From: Turnera subulata
Lineage: Eukaryota > Streptophyta > Magnoliopsida > Malpighiales > Passifloraceae
Length of the DNA stretch: 64,000 nucleotides
Reading direction: 5' to 3'
Assembly: GCA_028386065.3 (NCBI GenBank)
Contig: JAKUCV010006786.1
Span: forward strand, 1 to 64,000
In this document: one piece after another, positions 22,293-33,788 of the stretch
Numbering within the stretch: position 1 is the stretch's first letter
How the letters are laid out: each line of letters opens with the position of its first letter
Position numbers and translations under genes: made by a program
Notes under the pieces: generated by a model
What the model was told of the DNA's origin: nothing
What the model saw: the letters and a program-made list of their open reading frames with translations, nothing else
The model's database searches: none

Positions 22293-22571
22293 TACTCCCT
22301 CCGTTTCTTTTTAATTATCGTTTAAGGTTTTGGCACAAGGATTAAGAAATTATTCATTAACCTTGATTCTAGTAAAAATTATAAGCAAAAGACTAAATTA
22401 ACCCTTTCATTAATTGTTTGTTTTTTCAATACTACTCTTCTTTTTAGGTCCTATCATTAGGGGTAAACAAGTGAAAAGAAATCTGACATGCATTGAATAT
22501 ATCAATATGTCAATTAATTTGAAACAAACAACAATTCCTAGAACGACAATTAATATGAAACGCAGGGAGTA
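22293..22571. mobile_element. Stowaway-like MITE, copy B (279 bp)
   Basis: Left terminus TACTCCCTCCGTTTCTTTTTAA and right terminus ...ATATGAAACGCAGGGAGTA are inverted complements over about 30 bp, with TA at both ends. Internal sequence matches copy A in reverse orientation (ggcacaaggattaagaaatt against aatctttgtgtc). Confidence 0.9.
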
Positions 22572-23922
22572 ATAGCCTAGAATCTAGTATTATTTGACTA
22601 ACTTACTCTTATTTCACTTTTAATAAAACTAAACAACCTAGATGTAATTGTTATGTAAAATTAAGGATAAATATGGAAAAACTTCAATTAATGCTTATTG
22701 AGAATTGTAAAGCGAATTTTGGTAACATAACATTGGGCACGTATATGTCACGGGGTCATTACCCTCTCCCCAAAAGGTCAACCTAGTGGGGTGTGCAACA
22801 CTCCTGTATATATGGCCCAAGACCTTCCCCTTCCTTTCCGATGTGGGATTCCGTCACAGTATATATAACATCTGCAATTTGGCTAACATATTCACATTCT
22901 CCTTTCAACAACCCATGCCTCTTACTCTTTAAATCACCGGTTATCCTTAACTCTCTAAAGTCTAAAGGCTGTGATGTGAACATTTGCTCTTTAATAATAT
23001 TCCTACCTAATCCATGCGATCCTTCAAGCTTCTTCCATCCTTTATACAAGTATGTAATAAAGCACCAACACCGATCAATCTATAATTATAAGAATCTTTT
23101 TTGATCGGGATTATAAGAATCCTACTCATACTCGGATAAACAAAAAAAAAAGAGAAAGATGCAACAAAGATAATGTTTAAGTGACTCCCAACTATCTATG
23201 CACAGCCAATTTCTCTTTGATACCCCAATAACCACGGGTAGTTAAGTGTTGTATTCTGCGGCTAGATTGAGGTCATAAAAAGTTGAAAAGTACCCATTTT
23301 ATTCCATTGAACTCCTCCTAATGTTTTTGGACATGGAGCCTAGTAGTAGTAGGGCCTTCAAGTTTCAAGCCTGCAGCCGGAAGCTAGGAAACCATGGAAA
23401 GATGCACCCATTGGCTGCTGCTGCCTATATGGAGTAGTATTTAGGAGTACTAATATATGGTGGCCTGTTAGCCCGAGGAGAAGCATTAAAAGCCCCCCCG
23501 TGTCGTCCATATCACCTACACTACACAACATATGTAGCCCATTGGCCCGAGTGAGTGAGGAAGATCTCCAGGGACAAATGCGAATCCTCGTTGGAATGCT
23601 GAGCCTGAGATTGCCGAATCTGACTTTTTATTGATAGTTCAGTCCTAATGCCCAAGTGGGTTAGTCTCTGCCTCCCAGGAGAGATAGATGCCTTGGGATG
23701 GGATAATATCCAGTTCATGGTTTACAATTACGAGCCACTGGCCCCTCATCCATCCATATTGGCTATTGCTGTAAAAGAATGACAATCCTCATTTTGCGGT
23801 ACGAATACATGCAAATGCTTCCCCCAATAAGGACGTCACTTCGGATTACCCATTTGTCCAACTTAATTTCACACACACAAAAAAAGAGAACTTAAACTTT
23901 GTTTGACTAAATTGTTTCTGAA
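22572..23922. other. Intergenic DNA between the MITEs
   Basis: No gene recognised. It contains a minus-strand USE/TATA-like pair at 22807-22848 within repeat-like sequence. Frames at 22783-23104 and 23521-23718 resemble no family. Confidence 0.45.
22807..22848 (-). promoter_or_regulatory. USE + TATA pair resembling plant small-RNA promoters
   Basis: On the minus strand TCCCACATCG (22848-22839) is followed after 25 nt by a TATATA box (22813-22807). TCCCACATCG is the plant upstream sequence element of snRNA-type genes, and a gap of about 25 nt is the Pol III (U3/U6-like) spacing. The predicted start is near 22783, but the downstream sequence is not one I recognise as U6, U3, 7SL or telomerase RNA. 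The same phrase is also common in plant LTRs, which is the main alternative. Confidence 0.35.
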
Positions 23923-24180
23923 TACTCCATCTGTTTTTTAATGTAGGTCATTTAAGGTTTTTGCACAACCTTTAAGAAGAGTAATTAATCTCATTAATGT
24001 TTTTTTCTAATGACAATTTTGTCTTCCTTTCACATACCTAACCTTCCATATATCCATGTGATCAGAGATAATTAAGGTTAAATATGGAAAAATGGTATTT
24101 AATACTCTTTGGGAGTCGACTTATATTTTGAAACAAAATAAAAAACTTAAAACGACCTACATTTAAAAACAGAGGGAGTA
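23923..24180. mobile_element. Stowaway-like MITE, copy C (258 bp)
   Basis: Left end TACTCCATCTGTTTTTTAATG and right end ...CATTTAAAAACAGAGGGAGTA are inverted complements extending over gtaggtc/gacctac to about 35 bp, flanked by TA. It is diverged from copies A and B, so it is a separate subfamily member. Confidence 0.85.
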
Positions 24181-24658
24181 TTTATTAAGAAAATGTCAAA
24201 AGAAAAATTATACAGTCGGAATTTGATGATTGCAAGAATGAAATAAATCTGACAAAGGAAGCAGTGGAAAGGAGCAAGTACACTTAATACTAGTACTAGC
24301 CAAATGCAAAGTCATAAGTGGAAGTCATAAATGTTTAACTCATTAATAATAACACATCTGCTGGTAGATTACATTTGTTGGTGAAGCATTTTCCGTGTAG
24401 GAATCCGCTATCACCAATTCATGTTCAATAAGAAAAGCAAGTGAAAAAGAAAAGGAATCAGTAGACAGGTTGCTAGGCAGATATATCATACACTTTGATT
24501 CATCACTACGTCTAATCATATAGAGTTTTTTCTGGGTCGAATACACAAAAAATACCACTCAGTAATGAACTTTCTGAACACAACCCTGACAGTTTCTGCA
24601 CGTCGTCTCTTTGGTTATCTGGCGCACCAGTTTGCATGCTGCCTTATAAATGTTGTCG

Positions 24659-26745
24659 TCAAACGGTATTCACAGTGTCAGCCAGGGACCGCAATATGCA
24701 ACCCAACCCGGCCTTCTCCGTTAACTTCTCATGTATCCGTAGGCACTGGTCACATGTGGGTCGATCTCCAGTTGACAAACCCCTGTACAGGTACCTGTGG
24801 AGCCATGATACAAAGCAAACAATTAATAAACCATTCCTCTTGGAAGAAAGTGTTGACCCCTTGCAAAACTTTTAAAAAAAAGCGCCTCCCTAGCCTATGC
24901 AACCTCCTGTGAATCAGAGGGCAAACAAGGCCATCTGCCATAAATATCTTCCCTCTGACAGCCTAAAGAGTAAACGCACCCTCAGAAAGCACAAGCTATT
25001 GATATTATTAATTCAAGCCAAATTAAGGAAAATCCTGTTCTGAAGGTCACAATGACATTCAAAATCCAGCCCTTTGGGTTCCTCTGTGATCAACTGGTAT
25101 GTGAGACCACGTCATTCTGATCACCCCTTTAGGGAATGGATCTCTCCCCATTAGAGTAGCATGCATTGCACGGAGTTTTCCTGGGAGAGATAACGATGAG
25201 AGCTTCTAGAACTAAGAAAACAACGGTAACCAGGTTCTCTAAAGTTTCTTCACGACTCCAAGCAGCTCTGGTCAAGTAATATAGCTCGATGCTCCAAAGG
25301 GAAACACAGAAAGGCCATCCAACGTATTTGGCTGAATGACACAAGACAGATTGTTCAAAAAGATAAGAATGAAGAACCAAGCAGAAAGTCAGGTATGAAT
25401 TTGAGCAAGCAGAATGAATGATCATTCAAAATTGGGAGGACATTATGCATGTTAAACGAAATCCAACAAAAGGGCACAAGATTAGCTTACAATTGGTTTC
25501 ACTCTATCACTATTGACAGACAGCAACATATGCCAGAAAGAAAAGAGTGACAGAGCCAGACAAGTGTGTACACACTTGTAATGGACAAACTTGCAAGCAA
25601 TTCAGGTACAATTTACAGGAAAGAGGTAACAGTTCTGAACTCCAAATCAACAAGAATAGGGGCGGGCAAAACAAGATCCTTTAGTCCCAAGAAACTATGT
25701 TGGAAGGCATCCTTCATCTAGGAAACAATCTACATGCAATCATCAGGAGAATCCCTTGAGAGGGAGAAGCACATCCAGACACTCGGTATATGATGCATTA
25801 GCAGTGGTCTGAGGAAACAAGTCAGATGGTTTGTTTTTGAACACGAGGAGGGTATTGAAAGATTTTGGGGGGAAAAGGAAGTTAAGTATTCAACAGGAAG
25901 AAATAAATTTTACACTGAAGTTAGCGTTCTTTGGGAAAAGAAAACAGTCACTATACTACATCACCAAATTATCTACTTACGGGGACTGAATTGCTTAGGT
26001 GTGGTTGAGCATGGGTATAGCAGACGGAGAGTGTAGTGTATTACTATACGATTGAAGAATGGGTGATAACCCAGAAGGAATTACAATAGTTAACTAACAA
26101 AGCATGTTACAGATAATAATAGAACAGAGAGAGGGAAAGAGAAGTAGAAATGCAAAGAATAATGGGGAAGACAGGGAGGTACTTCATGAGGATATCGTAG
26201 TACTCGGGATCCAAAGAAGAGAACAAGGCGTCGAGGTCTTTAATGGCCATGAGGGCTCTGTGCACCACAATCCAATTGGCAGACTGTCAACAAAAGTGTT
26301 TCAAAGGGAGAGGCTTAGTAGCTTTACAACCAAAATTTCCAATTTTTCACTGAAGAAGAGCAGCAGCATCATCATCAACATAAAAAGAGAAAAGAGAAGA
26401 GAAGAGATTGTAATTGTAGAGTAATGGGAAGAGGGAGAGAGACCTTGCATCGCTCGTCTTTGGTGTTGGGTGGGGATCCTTCCAGAGCAGTTTTGAGAGC
26501 TTCCACGGTTTTGTACCTAATGGGATTTGAGAATTTATATTATTATTATTACTATTTTCATCTTTAGAACAAAGAAAAACAAGATGATGAGGAAGAAGAA
26601 GAAAGATTGAGGATTGGGGGATTTTGGGGGGAGGGGGATTGCATTACTGTTTGAGTAAAGTTTCAATCTTGCGGGATTTGTGCTCGATTCTGGTGATGAT
26701 GGCCTCTGCATTGTCTGCTTCCACGAATCCCTCCGTTGCTGCCAT
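24659..26745 (-). CDS. ARPC5A: Actin-related protein 2/3 complex subunit 5 (ARPC5, p16)
   Basis: Four exons on the minus strand: 26745-26648, 26516-26444, 26283-26183, 24794-24659, totalling 408 nt and 135 residues. Intron 3 is 1388 nt. The protein opens MAATEGFVEADNAEAI and carries the family blocks RIEHKSRKIETLLKQYKTV, ALKTALEGSPP, NWIVVHRALMAIKD, and YLYRGLSTGDRPTCDQCL, and ends SLADTVNTV. ARPC5 is the smallest ARP2/3 subunit; it tethers ARPC4/Arp2 so that branched actin filaments can be nucleated. In plants its loss (CROOKED) distorts trichomes and pavement cells. The exon 3/4 split lies inside the MK/YLYRG codon. The length matches the family, with no sign of damage. Confidence 0.95.
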
Positions 26746-27857
26746 TTCTTCTTCACTCTCTTCTTCCCTTTTATCTCCCTCCGATTACAAATAAAATCCT
26801 TTACCAAATCCAACCTAATACATACCTATATTATTATCTCCTTCCCTTCATACATTACAATTTACAAACAGCAACGTCTGACCCGTACCTAGCTGCTGTA
26901 CTTTCTTCATTGAACTGAACAAGTTTCAACTCCCCGACACCCACCCAACTTCTGTTTTGTCCAAGGCCCAAATTCAAGCCCGATATGAAAGAGTAGGAGG
27001 CCCACATCGTGTTTTCTGTCAATATATTGGGCCCCCCACCCCCCAAGTTCGTCATGATCGACTGACTATATCACCCACTTTCTTCACATCATACTACTAT
27101 CTCTCTCTTTGCAACCAATTTCTTGTACTACTAGTTTTCTCTTCCTTTCAAAAATAGTAGTACTTAACCAAACATAAAAACAGAACAAAAAGCTGCCGCT
27201 ACCCAAAGATTAGCACCTAAGTAAGCATATCATGCCATGCCTTGACACTACTACTAGAGTGTGAGTCAGTCACCCCCACCCAACCATTAGGTTTTAAAAA
27301 CTTACTTTGTTTTCTTTAATTTACTTCATAAACGAGATCACTTTGATTAAAGTGTAGGACACTCTTAATTAAATAGAAACGAAAGAGAAAAAAGAAAAAG
27401 AGAGGAAAACAAAAGAGTGGAAGAAAGGAAAAAAAAAAAAAAAAGTCTGCCCACCAAACAGTCCAAAGACCGGAATTAAAGGTAGCGGAGAGAAGTTGTT
27501 TACTTATTGGTGCAAAACGGTCATAATGATGAAGGTGAAAAAAGACAGAAACCCATTCTTGAATAATCATTATTCTTATTACTACTTATTTATTACACCT
27601 TCCTCTCTCACTCTGTCACTCCCAATTTTTCCTCTTTTTTTTTGCACAAATCCTTAATAAATTAATTTTCTTGGCCTCAAAGTCTTCCTTGTCTTTTTTT
27701 CTGCTCTATGAATCCTTTCCCTTCCTTACCTTCTCCAGAGAGTCCAATATTTCCTTCCTCCTCATTCACACACAAAAACCTACTGCTTCAAGCAAATCAA
27801 AGAGAAGAGAAGAGAAGAGAAGAGAAGAATACAAAGCTCCTCTCTTTTCTCCGCCCC
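26746..27857. other. Divergent intergenic region between ARPC5 and the DUF761 gene
   Basis: About 1.1 kb shared by two genes transcribed away from each other, so it probably contains both promoters. Low-complexity A- and CT-rich tracts at 27380-27450 and 27600-27840, including AGAAG pentamers near 27799-27828 in the leader. No coding exon recognised other than the open upstream extension of the DUF761 frame. Confidence 0.55.
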
Positions 27858-29768
27858 ATGGCTATGGGCAATGCCAAACAGCCTCAGTTTCCACGCCAGG
27901 ACCCGCATTCAGTAGATGCTGCTGCTGCTCATCCCAAGGCTCGCAATGGCAATGGCAATGGCATGACGCTATGTAAGTCTCTATTCTTTCTACTCCTCCT
28001 GCTTGCAATTACACTGTTCCCTTCGCAAGCTCCAATCTTTATAGCCCACACCCTATTTAGCAAATCGTGGGAGCTCGTTCACCTCCTCTTTATTGGTGTA
28101 GCCGTCTGTTATGGGTTGTTTAGTCGCAGAAGTCCCGAGAAAACCCACCAAACATCCGACAACCACCACCACCCCCTGTCCTCCTCCAATGTGCTCCCTC
28201 CCATCTTCGAAGATGGGTATTATCACACCGTGTTTGGCTCTGATTATGACAACAACAAATCTATGTCCCACTCTTCTTCTTCTTCTTCTTCTTCTTCCAA
28301 TCCCCCATTCTATTCAGCCCACTCCTCTTCTACTGTTCACATCAATCCACAGAGCAAAGCTGCACCGTTCGATCCTCAGAACTCACTTCATGATGATGAT
28401 AATGTGATTCAGACTTGGAGTTCTCAGCATTCCCTTGGCGAATCGTCAAGCGTTATTGTTCCTCAAGCAAACTTCGGTGGTCTTGATCAAGTGGTGGATT
28501 GCAAACCTTTATCAGGATTAGGATTGCCCGTTAGGAGCTTAAAACCTACCTTTAGCACCGGAAGCCATTCCGCTTCAAGCTCCAGGAGTTCTTCCCCTAG
28601 TTCTGGCAGGAGCGTCGATGGAACAAATTTTGGTGATATAAGCCCCACAAATTTGGAGCGAAAATTCGATGAAACTGTTTTGCCTTGCCAGATTCCATGG
28701 CGGTCGAATTCGGGAAGAATGGGAATAGGAGAGGATGTAGTCGTTGCTGCTGGTGGTGCTAGACATATATCACATTGTAGGCCTCTTTCAGTGGATGAAG
28801 CTCAGTTTGAGTCCTTGAGATCAAGCTCTCTCAGGTCCACCTCATCCTCCTCCTCCTCCTCCTCCTCCTCCTCCTCCTCCCTGCCTAGTCTGATGTCACA
28901 TTCACCAGTGGGGCTTTCTCCTACACACTCTGCTCCTTCTGAATCGCCATCGCCAAACCCCAAAACGGAAGAAGCAGATACACAGAAGAATGCCCACCCA
29001 CCTTCATCTAATCCTCCTGCTTCCCAGCAGCCATCAATTAAAACGAACACCGACGCTCCATTGAATGCATTCCATCTAAGGAGATATACTAATGGCTTTT
29101 TGTTCCAAAAGAATTCCCCGGGAAAGCTGAAAGATGAAGCCAAGGTTATGAGCGGGAACAGAGGAGGAGAGGGTTTATCCTTCACTCAAAAGGTGGGACG
29201 AGCTCCTCCCAAAAGATCAGATGAAGAACCTGCAGCACCTGTCAAAGCTTCTTCATCCAGGGGAAAATCTGTTAGAACCATTAGACCTCGGCAGTATCAT
29301 CCCGTAGATGCCACAGAACACAAAGGGATGGCTAAAAATCAAACTGATGGGAAGGCGGGGAAAATAGATGGTGAATCTAAAGCTGTAGATTTGGCAAAGC
29401 ACGCAATCAGCAAAGCAAGACGTGGCCGTCTGTCAGTTGGTGGCAACAACATAATTCTTGATACAAAGTCTCATTTGCCTAAACCTATCCTTCCAGAATA
29501 CCAAGAGAAAGAAAAAGAAGAATGCCCCGACCCCGAGAGTGTTGCTGCGAAGCCCAGAGAAGATCCAGGCCGTGAGTCTGATACCCCAAATGAAGAAGCT
29601 GCTGATGTTGGGAAGAATGCAGCGATAGATGATGATGCTTCATGGCAGGATCCCGCGGAGATTGATAAGAAGGCCAGTGAGTTCATAGCCAAGTTCAGAG
29701 AGCAGATTAGGCTTCAAAAAGTGGAATCTTTTAGAAAATCTAGAGGGGCGCACATAGATGATGTATAA
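27858..29768 (+). CDS. DUF761 plant protein with N-terminal membrane segments
   Basis: Single exon, 636 residues from the ATG in CCCCATGGC, a good plant start context. The frame stays open upstream to 27708, but that part is low-complexity leader translation. Two hydrophobic segments follow (LCKSLFFLLLLLAITL and WELVHLLFIGVAVCYGLF), suggesting membrane anchorage. The long middle is Ser/Pro-rich and disordered, with (TCT)n and (TCC)n coding runs making poly-Ser. The C-terminus has the DUF761 motif EIDKKASEFIAKFREQIRLQKVESF. DUF761 proteins are plant-specific, often called 'cotton fibre' or hydroxyproline-rich proteins, and have no established biochemical role. Confidence 0.85.
   Translation: MAMGNAKQPQFPRQDPHSVDAAAAHPKARNGNGNGMTLCKSLFFLLLLLAITLFPSQAPIFIAHTLFSKSWELVHLLFIGVAVCYGLFSRRSPEKTHQTSDNHHHPLSSSNVLPPIFEDGYYHTVFGSDYDNNKSMSHSSSSSSSSSNPPFYSAHSSSTVHINPQSKAAPFDPQNSLHDDDNVIQTWSSQHSLGESSSVIVPQANFGGLDQVVDCKPLSGLGLPVRSLKPTFSTGSHSASSSRSSSPSSGRSVDGTNFGDISPTNLERKFDETVLPCQIPWRSNSGRMGIGEDVVVAAGGARHISHCRPLSVDEAQFESLRSSSLRSTSSSSSSSSSSSSSLPSLMSHSPVGLSPTHSAPSESPSPNPKTEEADTQKNAHPPSSNPPASQQPSIKTNTDAPLNAFHLRRYTNGFLFQKNSPGKLKDEAKVMSGNRGGEGLSFTQKVGRAPPKRSDEEPAAPVKASSSRGKSVRTIRPRQYHPVDATEHKGMAKNQTDGKAGKIDGESKAVDLAKHAISKARRGRLSVGGNNIILDTKSHLPKPILPEYQEKEKEECPDPESVAAKPREDPGRESDTPNEEAADVGKNAAIDDDASWQDPAEIDKKASEFIAKFREQIRLQKVESFRKSRGAHIDDV
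28842..28881 (+). repeat. Coding TCC microsatellite (poly-Ser) in the DUF761 gene
   Basis: About thirteen TCC units encode an uninterrupted serine run. A shorter TCT run at about 28273-28297 does the same upstream. Confidence 0.9.
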
Positions 29769-31233
29769 CCATCTTGGATGAAGAAGTATCTATGAAGAGA
29801 TCTCCAAGCTGGAGATGAGATTGATGGCGAGGGTCATGTTTTGTTGTTCCCTCATCTCTCCTCATAGTCTTCGATGCCCCTAGTTACTGCATAGAGTTTT
29901 TTTGGTGAAATTTTGATAGTTCTATCCGCCAAGTGGCCCAAGTCTGACAAGAGAATCAAAAACTTGTTCCTTTTTTTTTTTTTTGGTCTGATCAGATGAT
30001 AATCTTTTGTTTATTTAACATCGATCAGATGAGAAGCAGAATTTTCAATTTTTATAGTTTTGTTCATTAGAATGCTTGCGCATATGGCTTGTAAAGTCTC
30101 CTGCACTCGGGAATATAACACATTCAAGTTGTTCTACTATACGACTGCACTTCCAAGTCTGTTATTTTTCAAATCTTTTGATGTGCAAAGTTAGGTGCTT
30201 CTAGTTTTGATCACACATGTTTTGCAATTGGAACTCTCTTGCAATAGCTTGTTTCCTCCTATATAGATGTAGCTGAACCATGTTAACTGAAACCAGTTTT
30301 CAACTGTGTAAACTTTCTGGCTGGGTAGCTTCTTTTGCAATTGCAGGGTCATCCAATTTACTGAATCAAGCTCTTCTACTCTGGAAGGACGGAGACAACA
30401 AAAGTGCGCATGAACATACACTGGGCCACGCTTCAAAACAGATGGTTTGGGGGTAATGATTGACTGTAAAAAGAAAGAGAACAAAAACTGGGAATCCTGA
30501 GTAACGCTAATTGACACAATTAATAATCCGTCAAATTGCATGTATAAGCTGTCAATAACTCTGGACAGTGATGAATGATATTATTGCATTGCATATGGGA
30601 TGGATATACGGATAGCTGTCAAGGAAATCTCTTGAAGCCGATTGAATGTCAGTGAATAACAACATGCATTGCAGGCTGTTGTCCGTCCATTACTATTATT
30701 ATTATTATATGAGATTCATAAGGTTTCGGCAAAGCAGTATTTGTGGGCATCGTATGATAATCAGGAAAACTTTAAGATTTTCCCAACTACAGAGACAAGA
30801 AGACATCTTAAGATTCCCATTCTCCCAGATTCTTCTGATTGTGATTCGTGTCTTTGGTGGAGTTCCAAGATTGATGTGAGCGTTAGTTTAGTTGTCCAAT
30901 CTACAACGGTTTGGTCATGACAAGATTTAATATGATGATCTGCCTTTTTTATATCGCTTCTCTTTATCCCCCGAACAATTAATTTTACAACACATCAAAA
31001 ACTCTCAAGTCGCATATAGTTTCCTTGTTATCTACCCATTCTTACTTAGGGGAATAAGATCTTCAAATTAGGATTCCAATTGGAGGAGGTCCTAGACTTA
31101 TCCCATTATATATTTTTTTTTTTTCCGCTTTGGGTGGTGGAGTAGAAGTGGAAACACACACGCGCGGCATTTAAAAAAAATAAACAATTCAGGGTTATCT
31201 TCGTGTTTCACTGAGACAGAGAGAGGAGCGGCC
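29769..31233. other. Intergenic region between the DUF761 and FKBP20-2 genes
   Basis: Includes the DUF761 3' UTR (to about 30130) and the FKBP20-2 promoter. Frames at 30191-30541 and 30646-30920 have no recognisable homology; the second contains a short ATT-repeat translation. T-run at 29969-29984. Confidence 0.5.
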
Positions 31234-31284
31234 ATGCTGATCAGTGCTTCCTCGTTATCTCCTATCCTTTCCACCAAATCATAT

Positions 31285-31316
<32 letters not shown>

Positions 31317-33788
31317 TTCTTCTTCTTCTTCATGTAAGTGACGCCTTTCTCTGTCTCTGTCTTCATTTCTGTTTTACATTTCTGTCTCCTCTTCTCTTCT
31401 CTCCTCCCGCTTTTGTCACTGTTTTCCTGGGTTGTTGTTGTTGTCTTGTTGAACTAACACGCCCACATCCTTCCCCCAATTTCACCGTACCCAAAATTAA
31501 AAAGCCTCATTCTTTGCCACAATTTCCTCCTTTGTTTCTCCCGGGGGATATTCTCACAAACAAAAGGTCCCTGTTTTGCTAGGCTATGTGTGCATGGCTC
31601 AACCCTTTAAGCAACCACCAAAACGAGGAGGAATTCAGACATTCATATCCAATTTTTTCTGCTTTTGCTGTGCAGGTTCCATTCTTATTACTTGTCCCGC
31701 ATCTCGAAATCTCTTTGCTCGAAAGCAGCATCTAGTCCGGTGTTGTCATAACTTGGATGATGATGGGTGAGAAATTTGGCTGGCCTTTTACTCCTCTGTT
31801 ATCTGTTTCCGTTATCCACCAAGTGGGTCAGAAATTTCTTCTTACAACGGAGTTAATTCTTGTCTCTTTGTTTTTTTTTTTTTAATGTATCCAAGAATGC
31901 AGAATAATGGAAATGTAGTACATTGTGAAGAAGAGAAACTGAGGCGTAGGCTCCTACTTTTCTTGTCTCTATCGTCAACCTTGTTGTTTCAAGCTTCACC
32001 TAGTTTTGGGAAGACAAAGAGTAAGAACCCATATGATGAAAAACGCTTGCTGCAGCAGAACAGACGGGTCCAAAAGGAAAACAACGCGCCCGATGACTTC
32101 CCCAATTTTGTTAGAGAAGGTATTGCATGTATTTTCGTCATCATGCATGAGCATCTCGTACCCACCCCCCATTGTCATCGTTCCTGCTGTGTTATTGTAT
32201 CTGAATTTGGAAATGCTATTCGAAACCCCCTTCCCACCTCGACACCCTTTGCCTACACAAGTATTTTCCCATTAACCATCATCAAACCAGGAAGTCAAAC
32301 TAATGTTGATGCTGAATATGACATGTGTGTATTTCTTTCAGGTTTTGAGGTTAGGGTAGTAGCATCCGACAATTATATAAAGCGCGACTCTGGCCTTATA
32401 TATCGGGATTTTGAAGTTGGTAAAGGTGATTGCCCCAAGGCTGGTCAACAGGTTTCTCTTTCATTTTTTTTTTCTTTTATACTCACAGCTTCTTTCCTGC
32501 TCTTTTAATGCTAGAATTGTGGAAGCAACATTTAAGTTTTCCTTGGAGGCTAATCCTCAGATCAGTTCAATTTCCAATGTTGATTCCAGCCCTCTTTCTC
32601 AAATGATGAGCAGTTGTTGATTTGAGGATCTTTGCAGGTGACTTTCCACTATGTTGGCTATAATGAATCTGGTCGTCGGATTGACAGCACCTACTTACAG
32701 GGTACTCCTGCCAAAATCCGCCTCGGCACCAATGCACTAATTCCTGGTAAGAACACAATTACAGGAATTACCACTAGCATACTATAGTTCTTATCTTCTT
32801 TCTGAACCCTATGATGACGGGCTTCCCTTGTGCTTCCCACAGTGAAGCCTGTTTCTCTCTTCTTTATCTTCTCAAAGTGAAAATAAGTAGTAGTACACTA
32901 AAAAAGAAAAGTGTATAATAGATCGGCAACTTCTGCAGGATTCGAGGAAGGAATTCTAGACATGAGACCTGGGGGAAAGAGAAGGCTAATCATTCCACCA
33001 GAACTTGGGCCACCGGTGAGTTTCTCCAATTCCTTGTTTCCTTTATTCCCCATGTAAGTTTTCATGTTCTTAGTCAGGGATAATCTGCTTTCTAGACAAT
33101 GTTCGTGTGATTATATAACGAAATTATGAATGGTTTTGGGTTAGAAAAGCAAAACAAAAAACCTAATATAAATAGCTTGCTTCATGGTTGCATGGATATA
33201 CAGATGCTTTCATGATGACTCCGTTCTAATTTCCATTCAAAACCAGGCCAGCCTTTTTCTGAATTAAGGTTGTTCAACTTTATAATAGACAGCTATAATA
33301 AGCTAATTTGGTTGACTAACCGTGGTTGTTATGAGGAGAGCAAATGTTCATGTTCCCCTAATGACCTATTCTGGAGGGCATATTACTTCTCCGGTTTGTA
33401 TGTATTAGATTGATTTGCGAGCTCTATCAATGAACTAGGAATACTGCGTTTTATAATTCCTCTTAAACCAAAATGTACCCTGTCACCAAAAAATTGCATT
33501 CTACATAAGATTCGCTGCTAACAACTTCTATTTTTATCCATGATTATTAGCAAGACTCCCCTGTGCTTAAATTAGTTTTGCCGCTCATTCTTTCGTAAAT
33601 GATCTAGCATTTACCTTTGCTTCTTGTATCATCAATGTCTTATTGTTTAATTCTCTTTTCATACACAGGTTGGTCCTTCCACATTTTTCAGCTCAAAACA
33701 GTTTGAAGTTTTTGATGTGGAACTTGTCAGCGTTCAGGAGTGTAAGAGGAGAACCATAGGATTTTACTCTGATGTAGTGTGCAACTGA
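31234..33788 (+). CDS. FKBP20-2: Chloroplast lumenal peptidyl-prolyl isomerase FKBP20-2
   Basis: Seven exons: 31234-31333, 31676-31766, 31896-32119, 32342-32451, 32638-32746, 32939-33015, 33669-33788, totalling 831 nt and 276 residues. The N-terminus is a Ser-rich plastid transit peptide extended by a (TCT)n run, then a twin-Arg-containing hydrophobic stretch (RRRLLLFLSLSSTLLF) fitting a thylakoid-lumen signal. The FKBP domain follows: VTFHYVGYNESGRRIDSTY, ALIPGFEEGILDMRPGGKRRLIIPPELG and FDVELVSVQEC. It ends GFYSDVVCN, the hallmark C-terminus of FKBP20-2 (Arabidopsis At3g60370), a thylakoid-lumen immunophilin implicated in PSII supercomplex accumulation through its C-terminal cysteine region. 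It is somewhat longer than the Arabidopsis protein that I recall, in the transit peptide. Confidence 0.94.
31291..31332 (+). repeat. Coding TCT microsatellite in the FKBP20-2 transit peptide
   Basis: About thirteen TCT/TTC units end one base before the exon 1 donor and encode poly-Ser in the targeting sequence. Confidence 0.9.

Noticed and set aside
23521..23718. Possible tRNA-like sequence near 23640
   Set aside because: Cloverleaf arms and a T-loop GTTCRA in register could not be found.
27708..27857. Upstream extension of the DUF761 protein by 50 residues
   Set aside because: Low-complexity translation of a CT/GA-rich leader. The ATG at 27858 has the better context and precedes the conserved-looking region.
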